Shown one piece after another: positions 34,751 through 42,617 of a stretch of DNA of 59,881 nucleotides (within the stretch, counting starts at the first letter, position 1; each line of letters starts with the position of its first letter). A program made the position numbers and the translations under genes. This DNA is from Bacillota bacterium (GTDB lineage: Bacteria > Bacillota > Clostridia > DSM-8532), in assembly GCA_022702935.2 (NCBI GenBank), contig JAKIML020000095.1, forward strand, positions 1-59,881, written 5' to 3'. The notes beneath the pieces were generated by a model. The model had not been told where the DNA came from and searched no databases. It saw only the letters and a program-made list of their open reading frames with translations.

Positions 34751-35789
34751 GAGTATCATTCATGCCCTTAAGGCATATAAAGGCAGAACCCTGACCCTTA
34801 TGGAGGTCTGCGGTACCCATACCTCGGCCATTATGAAGCATGGTATCAGGGAGCATCTATCCCCCCATATCCGGCTGGTATCGGGGCCCGGCTGTCCCGT
34901 GTGTGTCACCCCCGCAGCCTATATCGATGTGGCTGTGCGCTTTGCATTGACCGAGAACCATGTGCTGGTGACCTTTGGGGATATGATGAAGGTGCCGGGG
35001 GTAAACGGGGATCTTTATGAAGCCCGTTCCAGGGGCGGAAGGATAAAGATGATTTATTCACCCTTAAGCCTTCTGGATTTGGCCAGGGAAAACCCGGATA
35101 CCACCTATGTGATGGCGGCTGTGGGCTTTGAAACCACCGCTCCTGTCTATGCCATGCTGATTAAAAAGGCCCGTGAAATGAGCCTTAAGAATATCAGGCT
35201 TCTTTTGGCGGTTAAGACCATTCTTCCGGCCATGGAGGCCATTCTTGAAGCCGGAACCGTGGACGGGTTTATCTGTCCCGGCCATGTGAGTGCCATACTG
35301 GGAGCCTCGGTCTATGAGCCCCTTCAAAAGCGCTATAACAAGCCCTTTACCATTGTGGGCTTTGAGGGGCCCCAGCTTTTATCGGCCATCCATGATCTTG
35401 TGCAGCAGGCGGAGCGGGGTGTTTCGGCCGTCCATAATCTCTACCCCAGTGTGGTGAATCATCAGGGCAATAAAAAAGCCCAGGCGCTTATGGATGAGGT
35501 GTTTGTCCCCTGCCATGCCTGGTGGCGGGGCCTGGGGCTGATTAAGGGCTCAGGACTGGCTTTAAAGGATGAATACGGAGACTTTAACGCCACTCAGGAG
35601 GAGATTAAGGAGGACGGAACCCTTAAGGGAGGGTGTCGGTGTACCGATGTTATCACCGGGAAAATCAATCCCAACCAATGCCCCTTGTTTGGAAAGGTCT
35701 GCACACCCACCAGCCCCCAGGGGGCCTGCATGGTGTCCAGCGAAGGGGCCTGCGGTATCTGGTATGGAACGGGGAGGACTAGCCCATGA
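34737..35789 (+). CDS. hypD: Hydrogenase maturation protein HypD
   Basis: The 350-residue iron-sulfur protein assembles Fe(CN)2CO together with HypC. Signature segments are LMEVCGTHTSAI, SGPGCPVCVTP, TFGDMMKVPG, VGFETTAP, CPGHVSAILG and the C-terminal cysteine-rich cluster region with GGCRCTDVI, CPLFGKVC and ACMVSSEGAC. I start at ATG 34737, with GAGG upstream, inside the end of hypC; the longer frame is a shadow. It ends in ATGA shared with hypE. Confidence 0.94.
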   Translation: MAGIESIIHALKAYKGRTLTLMEVCGTHTSAIMKHGIREHLSPHIRLVSGPGCPVCVTPAAYIDVAVRFALTENHVLVTFGDMMKVPGVNGDLYEARSRGGRIKMIYSPLSLLDLARENPDTTYVMAAVGFETTAPVYAMLIKKAREMSLKNIRLLLAVKTILPAMEAILEAGTVDGFICPGHVSAILGASVYEPLQKRYNKPFTIVGFEGPQLLSAIHDLVQQAERGVSAVHNLYPSVVNHQGNKKAQALMDEVFVPCHAWWRGLGLIKGSGLALKDEYGDFNATQEEIKEDGTLKGGCRCTDVITGKINPNQCPLFGKVCTPTSPQGACMVSSEGACGIWYGTGRTSP

Positions 35790-36775
35790 TTATTAACATG
35801 ACCCACGGAAGCGGCGGCCAGGCCACCAGTGAGCTGATAAGGGATGTTTTTGCCGCGCATCTGGGCAACAGCTTTTTAAACCGTATGGAGGATGCTGCCG
35901 TTCTGCCCTTGGACAATAAGCATCAAAGGTTGGCCTATACTACCGACTCCTTTGTGGTAACGCCCCTTATTTTTAAAGGCGGGGATATTGGAAGGCTTGC
36001 GATCTGCGGCACTGTCAATGATCTTCTGGCCATGGGCACCGTGCCTCTGGCGCTGTCAGCGGGCTTTATTATCGAGGAGGGCATGGATACTGTTCTTCTT
36101 CAAGGGATCGTTATTTCCATGGCCGAGGCCCTGAAGGAGGCGGGCACCAAAATCGTGGCTGCCGACACCAAGGTCATTGAGGGCCGGGGCGGGCTCTATA
36201 TCAATACCTCGGGGGTGGGCTATGTCCGTGAAGGCCTTGAGATTGGCGCATCTCAAATCAAGCCCGGGGACGGGCTTATTGTGTCGGGAACCCTGGGGGA
36301 CCACCATGCTTGTATCCTAAGCCACCGCATGGAGATTGACAATGACATAGAAAGCGATGCAGCTCCGTTGAATGGGATGGTGGAGGCCCTCATTTCTCAC
36401 AACATTCGCATTCATGCCATGCGGGACATCACCCGGGGCGGCTTAGCCACCATCCTTAACGAGCTCTGCGAGGCCTCCCAGGTGTCAGCCCTTATTGATC
36501 ACAAGGCCCTGCCTGTGAAAGAAAGTGTCCGGGGCCTCTGCGGCATACTGGGCCTGGATCCCCTTTATATGGGCAATGAGGGGAAGATGCTTTTTGCCAT
36601 TCATCCCGAGGATGTCAATAAAGCATTGGACATTATAAAAACTGCCCCTTACGGGCAGTCTGCAGCGTTCATCGGCCATGTGAAAGAGGGAAAAGGGGTT
36701 TACTTGACGACGGATACCGGAAGCCTGCGTACCCTTCCCGTCCTTTTTGGGGAAGGGCTCCCTCGCATCTGCTGA
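35786..36775 (+). CDS. hypE: Hydrogenase maturation protein HypE (thiocarbamate dehydratase)
   Basis: HypE dehydrates the carbamoyl group on its own C-terminal cysteine to a thiocyanate, the cyanide donor for the NiFe site. The 329-residue protein ends PRIC as required. It also has THGSGGQA at the N-terminus, GGDIGRLAICGTVND, VAADTKVIEG and DITRGGLATILNE, typical of the PurM-like ATPase family. Its ATG overlaps the hypD stop in ATGA. A strong bidirectional terminator follows, closing the ech-hyp unit. Confidence 0.95.
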   Translation: MIINMTHGSGGQATSELIRDVFAAHLGNSFLNRMEDAAVLPLDNKHQRLAYTTDSFVVTPLIFKGGDIGRLAICGTVNDLLAMGTVPLALSAGFIIEEGMDTVLLQGIVISMAEALKEAGTKIVAADTKVIEGRGGLYINTSGVGYVREGLEIGASQIKPGDGLIVSGTLGDHHACILSHRMEIDNDIESDAAPLNGMVEALISHNIRIHAMRDITRGGLATILNELCEASQVSALIDHKALPVKESVRGLCGILGLDPLYMGNEGKMLFAIHPEDVNKALDIIKTAPYGQSAAFIGHVKEGKGVYLTTDTGSLRTLPVLFGEGLPRIC

Positions 36776-36783
36776 GCAATAAA

Positions 36784-36817
36784 AAAGCCGATCCTTTTTA
36801 TAGGGTCGGCTTTATTT
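36784..36817. terminator. Bidirectional terminator between hypE and the GAF-protein gene
   Basis: An 11-bp stem (36784-36794 with 36803-36813, one G-T pair) encloses an 8-base loop and has A- and T-runs on the two sides. Confidence 0.9.
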
Positions 36818-38740
36818 CTACAGGCTTAAAAAGCTTGTCAGATCGGTAAAGTCCCGTCCAAGGCGGAGTCTTTGGATGGTCACATTCTTATCGGCCAGCG
36901 CACCCCTGACAATATTGGCCGCATACTCAAAGTCCTGGGGTACAATGACTGCCGTCTGGTCATAGGCAATGGGATAGACCTTGTCCAACAGCTCGGAAAG
37001 TATCTTGGCAACACCGTTTTCACAGAAGGGCGAGGCATTGCTTTCCTTTATCCTTATAACTTCAAGGTCGAAATCATAGCTCAAGCATTCCTTCACCTGG
37101 CTTTCCAGAGCCTCAATGAAGACCTGGGCATAATCGGGTACATAGAGCTTCTTTTGCTGCTCCAGGCTGATAAAACCATTGATCAGAGGGGCGACCTGAT
37201 TGGCAATGGTTTCATAGGTCAGAATGTTCTCCTCATCGCTCAGAATCCCTTCAGCCAGATTGAAGATCAGAATGGCCCCTACAAATACGGTGTTATAGCG
37301 TTCCAGGGTCATGGGAAGAGCCAGCACGCCGGCCTTGTTATGTATGGCACTGGCCATCTCCTTGCCCACCAGAAGGGGTGCCATATCGGCATTGCTTTCA
37401 AAGACAGTCCGCCCGTCTTTAATAGGGAGCAGGGCAGGAGTAATGGGCAGGGTGCTGCCAACCAGGGTGGGGTCGGAGGACTGGCATATCTTCAGCACAT
37501 CGTTTTCCTCATCATAGAGGGTGATCATGGCGCTTTCCACGCCAAAGGAAACGGTGAGGGTTTCCAGAGCCAGCTCCAGCAGAGCCCCGCTGTCCATGGC
37601 TGAATTGATGTTTTTGGAAAGACGATTGAGCATGATCAATCTGTCCAACTTCTTTTGAAGCAGGGCCTTCTGTTCATTGACCAGATCAATGAGCATGGCG
37701 TTGGAAAGGGCGATATAGGTGTAGGAGGCCAGACTGTCCACCAGCTCAAAGGCACTCTTTTTGTAATCAGCGCCCGAGATGGTCTGGCCCAGGGTGACAA
37801 AACCCAAGAGCTTTTGCTTGTCATAGATCATGACCGCATAAAGGGCCTTGATTTCAGTGAGGGCCTCGGTGCCGTTGGGAAAGAGGCTGTTAAAATAGGC
37901 CAGATCCTCGACATTGGAGAGATCCAAAAGCTGCTTGTGGAATTTAAGCAGGGCCTCGTCGGTTAATTCCAGACTGAGGACATTCTTGCTGGAAGGGTTA
38001 AACACATCCCTGTAAGATTTCAGCACATATTTCTCAGAGGGGTTGTCATAGAGCACAAAGCCTGTGTGAGCGCTTTGGGTAAGCTCCGAGAACACGTCAA
38101 CAGCCAGGCTGTAGAGCTCTTCCAAACGGTGCTCGGTGAGCATGGCCTTGGCCGACTGATTGATGGCAAAGAGATTGAATATCTTTTCATCCAGCTCTCG
38201 GTTGCTGATCTGAAGCTTCTCGAGGCGCTGAGAGCTTTCCATGGCATTATTGAACAAATTCATGAGAGTTTCGCAGATCAGGATGTCACTCTCATTAAAC
38301 TGGGCGGTAATTCTACCGGAGAGCAGAAAGAAACCATAAAGCTTGTCCTCAAGAATGAGAGGCAGCATAACGTTGGCGTCCAGAGGCTCAATGACCGAAG
38401 CATCAAAATAATGGCTTAGACTCTCCTTGCCTCTGACCACATTGCCCACATAGAGGGCGAAGCTGGAAAGGGACTCGGTTAAAGGAATTTCTTTAGGAGC
38501 CTGAACACCTCTCTCCTTTTTCAGGGAGAAGGCTGCACCGTCAAAAAGATAGAGTGCTGATTTATCCACTGTTAAAAGCTCATTGACAAAATCAAAGGCT
38601 GTATCGGTGATCTGATCCAGCGTCAGGCGGTTGGCAAAATACCGTATGGCTTCCAAAAGCCCGTTATATCTGTACAGATCCATACGATGGTCATTTTTTT
38701 CGTCCTGCTCTATGTTTTTGAGAATCTCCTCGTACTGCAT
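36818..38740 (-). CDS. Triple-GAF sensory protein with an unrecognised C-terminal domain
   Basis: The 640-residue protein lacks signal peptide and transmembrane segments. It appears to hold three GAF-type sensor domains, at roughly residues 30-170, 200-340 and 370-510, each with the LYLFDG, GFVLYDN or ITLYDEEN style strand and a LPLIL, AVMIYDK or LALPMTLER strand before a KLYGFFLL-like finish. Short helical linkers join them. The last about 105 residues (from YVPDYAQVFIEALESQV) do not match an output domain I know; the helix-strand order faintly resembles a degenerate GGDEF fold. No kinase or DNA-binding motif is seen. It is transcribed 23 bases after the DUF342 gene; GGGGGGA serves as RBS. 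Confidence 0.75.
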   Translation of the reverse strand: MQYEEILKNIEQDEKNDHRMDLYRYNGLLEAIRYFANRLTLDQITDTAFDFVNELLTVDKSALYLFDGAAFSLKKERGVQAPKEIPLTESLSSFALYVGNVVRGKESLSHYFDASVIEPLDANVMLPLILEDKLYGFFLLSGRITAQFNESDILICETLMNLFNNAMESSQRLEKLQISNRELDEKIFNLFAINQSAKAMLTEHRLEELYSLAVDVFSELTQSAHTGFVLYDNPSEKYVLKSYRDVFNPSSKNVLSLELTDEALLKFHKQLLDLSNVEDLAYFNSLFPNGTEALTEIKALYAVMIYDKQKLLGFVTLGQTISGADYKKSAFELVDSLASYTYIALSNAMLIDLVNEQKALLQKKLDRLIMLNRLSKNINSAMDSGALLELALETLTVSFGVESAMITLYDEENDVLKICQSSDPTLVGSTLPITPALLPIKDGRTVFESNADMAPLLVGKEMASAIHNKAGVLALPMTLERYNTVFVGAILIFNLAEGILSDEENILTYETIANQVAPLINGFISLEQQKKLYVPDYAQVFIEALESQVKECLSYDFDLEVIRIKESNASPFCENGVAKILSELLDKVYPIAYDQTAVIVPQDFEYAANIVRGALADKNVTIQRLRLGRDFTDLTSFLSL

Positions 38741-38763
38741 GCGTAATAGTCCCCCCTGTGCAA

Positions 38764-40353
38764 TTACATGGTTTTTAATTCGTTGTCTCTGGCGTAATAG
38801 GTGACCATGACCTGTTCATTCAAAACCTCAGTGGTATTTCCCTTAATCTCAATCCGCACCTTGGGGTAGATTCTCGACTTGGCGATAACAGCCCCTTCAC
38901 CGGGTGTTTTCAGATAGTCATTGAGGGCTTTGTATTCGAATTCAAGCTCTCGAATAATATCCTTGAGATTGGCATATTGGGTTTTTAAATTCTCATACTG
39001 ATTCTTTTGTTCCGGGGTCAACTGATTGGAGGAGGAATAAACCTGTAAATGCTGCTTAATGCGGGTCAGGGCCAATTTATTCTCATCCAGCTTTGCGATG
39101 ACGTTGTCCAGTTGGGCTCTGTAGGCATTGCGATCAAACCCGCGTACCCGGACAATGGTCCGTGTTTCTGCCTTGCTGCCGAACTCGGCGGCAGAAACCT
39201 TAATCTCAGCATCCATCTGGCCGCCGATTATTCTTCCTCTTGGGGATTCGACAATGATCTGCTTGGCCCGTACATTGGCATTCATACAATAGAAACCGAC
39301 ATAGACGCTGCCTTCGCATTCTACGGTAATGTCGGACAGGAATTTTACATAGAGATTCTTTTTGCAGCGCAGATAAGCCTTATTTTTACCAGCTATACCG
39401 CCCTTGATATAGATGTTCCCTTCACGGCTGGTGATACTCTCAGCGGCACCCACACCGTATTCACTGAGGATCTCCACGTCCTGTCTGGCCGAGACGCTGA
39501 AATTGTCCTCAACAGTGCCTTTAACAGACAAATAGCCGTCAAAATCGATGTTGCCGGTGGAATAGTCGATATCGCCTTTAATTTCCAGATAATCGTAGAC
39601 GCCGATGGTATCCCCGCGGTAGTAGACCGCCCCGTTCTTCTTAGCCACCAGGGTGGTAACCCCATTTTCATAAATCTCTTTGACCGAGGAACGATCATAG
39701 AGCAGGGGCAGATTGCGTCCGGGAATGGGAGGAATCTCCTGGCCTTTGACGTTTTTACCGGGAATGCCCGGGGTGGGATCCCTGCGCTCTCCCAACCAGT
39801 CCCCTTCCTTGACATGGTTGATCAGGTTGAGCTCATAGTGATTGACATTGCCTGAGTCAATGAGCTGGGGCTGGGGCGGCGCAATCTCATAAAGCTTGAT
39901 TTCGGCATCCTGACCATTGACGGCAGGAAGACCCTCGGCAATGAGGTACTCCATGCCCGAGCGAAGCTGACCGGCAAGCAGATTGGTCTTGATACCAAAG
40001 ACAATACCCGCCTTGCTCAAGGTATCAAAGATTTCCTTGACCAGCTTGACACGGTTATTGGGCGAAAGCTCCTCATCGGTGACATAAAGCGTCATATACG
40101 CTTTTAGTGCATCATCTGTAATGCTGATGGTTACGCGCTCTCGCTCTTCCCCGAACAACTGTGGTCCGGCAGGTGCATGCATCAGGGTATTTTTAATAGC
40201 AATGAAGTTAGTAATCTTGATATTTGGGAAGGAGTCCCGAAGTACCTTGTTGAACATTTCTAGGGTAAATCCGCGACTAAGTGAACGAATATAAAAATAC
40301 CCTGCTTCCCGTGAAATTTCTATATGTTCATTCTTGTAAAGCAGTAATGCCAT
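38764..40353 (-). CDS. DUF342/FapA family polymer-like protein
   Basis: The 529-residue protein belongs to the FapA/DUF342 family. The central part has a repetitive right-handed beta-helix-like region, with strands such as GDIDYSTGNIDFDGYLSVKGTVEDNFSV and EGNIYIKGGIAGKNK. It is preceded by the family segment GDWLGERRDPTPGIPGKNVKGQEIPPIPGR and followed by a long helical region with coiled-coil potential (about 420-490, rich in KLDENK, NQYENLKTQYANLKD). FapA of Vibrio affects glucose signalling and flagellar assembly; the role in Firmicutes is unknown. It forms an operon with the downstream triple-GAF gene. Confidence 0.82.
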   Translation of the reverse strand: MALLLYKNEHIEISREAGYFYIRSLSRGFTLEMFNKVLRDSFPNIKITNFIAIKNTLMHAPAGPQLFGEERERVTISITDDALKAYMTLYVTDEELSPNNRVKLVKEIFDTLSKAGIVFGIKTNLLAGQLRSGMEYLIAEGLPAVNGQDAEIKLYEIAPPQPQLIDSGNVNHYELNLINHVKEGDWLGERRDPTPGIPGKNVKGQEIPPIPGRNLPLLYDRSSVKEIYENGVTTLVAKKNGAVYYRGDTIGVYDYLEIKGDIDYSTGNIDFDGYLSVKGTVEDNFSVSARQDVEILSEYGVGAAESITSREGNIYIKGGIAGKNKAYLRCKKNLYVKFLSDITVECEGSVYVGFYCMNANVRAKQIIVESPRGRIIGGQMDAEIKVSAAEFGSKAETRTIVRVRGFDRNAYRAQLDNVIAKLDENKLALTRIKQHLQVYSSSNQLTPEQKNQYENLKTQYANLKDIIRELEFEYKALNDYLKTPGEGAVIAKSRIYPKVRIEIKGNTTEVLNEQVMVTYYARDNELKTM

Positions 40354-40427
40354 TGCTCGCCTATCCCCCGCACTAGAATATTTTTTATATTCCCATATAG
40401 GCCATAGTATTAAACAACACCTTAGTC

Positions 40428-40436
40428 ATTATATCA
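40428..40436 (-). promoter_or_regulatory. Probable extended -10 promoter of the DUF342-GAF operon
   Basis: On the minus strand TATAAT (40428-40433) is preceded by TGA, giving an extended -10. No good -35 is found. It lies about 75 bases before the DUF342 ATG. The rest of 40354-40620 holds AT-rich sequence and no gene. Confidence 0.45.
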
Positions 40437-40620
40437 AACCTAAACCTGTTCCTGTTTACCCTGATTAGGAGCACATTTCCAGAAATCACACTGTAAAACG
40501 CGTTCTAGCTTTATTATAATAGGATTATCCGGCATGAGCCAGAAAAATTTAACTAAAAATGTCTAAAAATAAATCATTTGAAAGGGCATATATATATTAT
40601 ATATCGGAAGGCAATTCCAG

Positions 40621-41499
40621 ATGGTTAAGTGGGAAGTAAAGAATAATACAGTTATAGTCAGGGATTTAACACATTTTGATCCCGTTCAGACCTTTGAATG
40701 TGGTCAATGCTTCCGGTGGACGTGCATCCAGAAGAACCGTTGGTTCGGGGTGGTCAGGGGCCGGGTGCTGGAGCTTGAATGGAATGGGCGCGATTTATTG
40801 CTCTATAACACCACCCAAGAGGAGTTTTTGGATCTCTGGTACCCCTATTTGGATCTGGATCGGGATTATGGCGCTATAGAGGAGATATTGTCGCAAAATG
40901 ACCCGGTCATGGCCAGGGCCATTGCCTTTGGCCGGGGCATAAGGCTTCTTAAGCAGGACTTTACGGAAATGCTCATCACCTTTCTGATCTCCCAGAACAA
41001 CGGCATCCCCCGCATCCGGCAAATTATAGAAAGCCTCAGTCAGAACTTTGGTGAGCCCATTCATGCTGAAACGGGCGCCTATTCCTTTCCGTCGATGGAA
41101 CGCCTGGCAGGCTTATCCCTCGATGAACTGAAGGTGATTCGCGCAGGCTATCGTGACAAGTACATACACCGGGTGGCACAACAGCTCCATCACCAGGAGG
41201 TAAACCTTTCCATCATTCTTAAGGACACTGAATCAAAAGCCCGGGATGAGCTTTTAAAGCTCTACGGCGTGGGCGAGAAGGTGGCTGACTGCGTCCTTCT
41301 TTTCAGCGGTATCCGCTATGATATTTTCCCCATAGATCGCTGGGTGAAAAGGGTGATGGCAGAACTGTATCTGGGCTATGAGGCCAGCTACCAGGAGCTT
41401 GCCGCCTTTGCCAGGGAGCGCTTTGGCGAGCTGGCCGGGTTTGCCCAGGAATATCTCTTTTACTACGCCAGAGCCCAAAAAATCGGTATAGCGCGCTAG
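40621..41499 (+). CDS. ogg: 8-oxoguanine DNA glycosylase/AP lyase
   Basis: This base-excision repair enzyme removes 8-oxoguanine from DNA. The 292-residue protein has the OGG-type N-terminal domain (CGQCFRW segment) and the helix-hairpin-helix region LLKLYGVGEKVADCVLLF, with catalytic Lys220. Asp239 is in FPIDRWVKRVM; these correspond to human OGG1 Lys249 and Asp268. The ATG follows GGAAGG with a TA-rich promoter region upstream. The stop codon lies in CTAG and is shared, on the other strand, with the convergent gene. Confidence 0.92.
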   Translation: MVKWEVKNNTVIVRDLTHFDPVQTFECGQCFRWTCIQKNRWFGVVRGRVLELEWNGRDLLLYNTTQEEFLDLWYPYLDLDRDYGAIEEILSQNDPVMARAIAFGRGIRLLKQDFTEMLITFLISQNNGIPRIRQIIESLSQNFGEPIHAETGAYSFPSMERLAGLSLDELKVIRAGYRDKYIHRVAQQLHHQEVNLSIILKDTESKARDELLKLYGVGEKVADCVLLFSGIRYDIFPIDRWVKRVMAELYLGYEASYQELAAFARERFGELAGFAQEYLFYYARAQKIGIAR

Positions 41500-42449
41500 A
41501 GATGATAATCTCCGGCAGCCTCAGGCTGATAGAGAATCTTCTCGATATGGATCTCAGCCGTGCCCGAGGGGATTTTCCATGAGATGGTATCACCCTCACT
41601 GTAGCCGAGAATTGCCGTTCCCACGGGCGAGAATACCGACAGCTTCTTTTGGGACATATCGGCATCCCTGGGGTAGACTAGGGACACTTCCATGCTGTCC
41701 CCATTAAGCCGCAGACGGGCTCTTGAGTTCATGGACACCACAAACTGAGAAAGCTTGCGGGGATGGACCACCGTGGCTTTATCAATTTCCTGCTCCAGCT
41801 CCTGCAAGGCCCCATCCTTTTCCCTGCCATTGCGAAGCTCCTCGGTAATGAGCTTTCTTAGCCTGTCCTCATCCACCTCGGTGATGTAAATATCACTGGA
41901 AGGTATGGCCTGGCTCTGGATGGTTTGTACATAATTCTCCAGGGTAATGGAAAAGCTCAGCAGGGCAGGGGAATCCTGTTCCACTCTAAACCCTGCATTG
42001 ATAAAGGCCTTGATCGAGCGTTTGTTCTCATGGTGGATCTTTGCGATAAGCTTTTGGACCCGATGCTCAAAAAAGGCAACCTTCATGGTCTCCCGGATGG
42101 TATTGGTTCCAAGCTTTTGTCCCCATCTGGTGCGATCGCCGATGACAATGACCATTTCTGCCTGGGTGCCTTTTATGACAAGACGTACAAAGCCCACTGC
42201 AATGTTATGCTTGTCATAGACCATGTAAAAGCGTCCGTTCTGGCTGAACAGATGGGTCAGAATGGGGAGGTTTACCCGATTGATAACCTGCTCGATACTG
42301 GTGGAGACATCCTGAGAGTCGCTTAAGTACTTCCTCACCTCATGGTCACGCAGCCAATGGATGAGCAAAAGTGCGTTTTCCCTGGTGATTTCAGGGCATA
42401 AAAAAATGGAAGGCTCTTTCATTTTTACTACATCCTCTGTGGTAATCAT
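41496..42449 (-). CDS. GNAT acetyltransferase fused to an Rnk/GreA-C-like domain
   Basis: The N-terminal half (about residues 10-175) is a GNAT acetyltransferase: strands VGFVRLVI and AEMVIVIGD are followed by the acetyl-CoA loop RWGQKLGTN, and a C-terminal NAGFRVEQ strand follows. The C-terminal half (about 185-317) resembles Rnk, the nucleoside-diphosphate-kinase regulator related to GreA/GreB C-domains. Its markers are VVSMNSRARLRL, SLVYPRDADMSQKKLSVFSPVG, AILGYSEGDTISWKIPSG and the YQPEAAGDY ending. Rnk-type domains bind RNA polymerase; the fused acetyltransferase suggests an RNAP- or nucleotide-linked modification role, not shown here. AAAGG lies six bases before ATG 42449; another ATG is at 42464. 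Confidence 0.85.
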   Translation of the reverse strand: MITTEDVVKMKEPSIFLCPEITRENALLLIHWLRDHEVRKYLSDSQDVSTSIEQVINRVNLPILTHLFSQNGRFYMVYDKHNIAVGFVRLVIKGTQAEMVIVIGDRTRWGQKLGTNTIRETMKVAFFEHRVQKLIAKIHHENKRSIKAFINAGFRVEQDSPALLSFSITLENYVQTIQSQAIPSSDIYITEVDEDRLRKLITEELRNGREKDGALQELEQEIDKATVVHPRKLSQFVVSMNSRARLRLNGDSMEVSLVYPRDADMSQKKLSVFSPVGTAILGYSEGDTISWKIPSGTAEIHIEKILYQPEAAGDYHL

Positions 42450-42544
42450 TAAAAAGCCTTTCATAGATTGAAATGCAACAACTATGACGGTTCTTTTTCA
42501 TCCCCATTATAGCCCATTGTGGGTGCATCGTCAAATTTCAAGCC

Positions 42545-42561
42545 CTGTAAAGACTTTACAG
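42545..42561. promoter_or_regulatory. 17-base perfect palindrome over the -35 of the M24 peptidase gene (operator candidate)
   Basis: CTGTAAAG-A-CTTTACAG is an 8-1-8 perfect inverted repeat that contains the TTTACA -35 hexamer. Such a position is typical of a repressor site. It is not a GlnR/TnrA, LexA or CcpA site as I know them. Confidence 0.55.
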
Positions 42562-42582
42562 CATGGAAAAGAGTGATACAAT
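42555..42582 (+). promoter_or_regulatory. Promoter of the M24 peptidase gene
   Basis: TTTACA (42555-42560) and TACAAT (42577-42582, preceded by TGA) are separated by 16 bases, about 35 bases before the ATG. Confidence 0.65.
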
Positions 42583-42617
42583 GAAGGTTAAATATATTTT
42601 GTAGTACGGAGTTTGTT

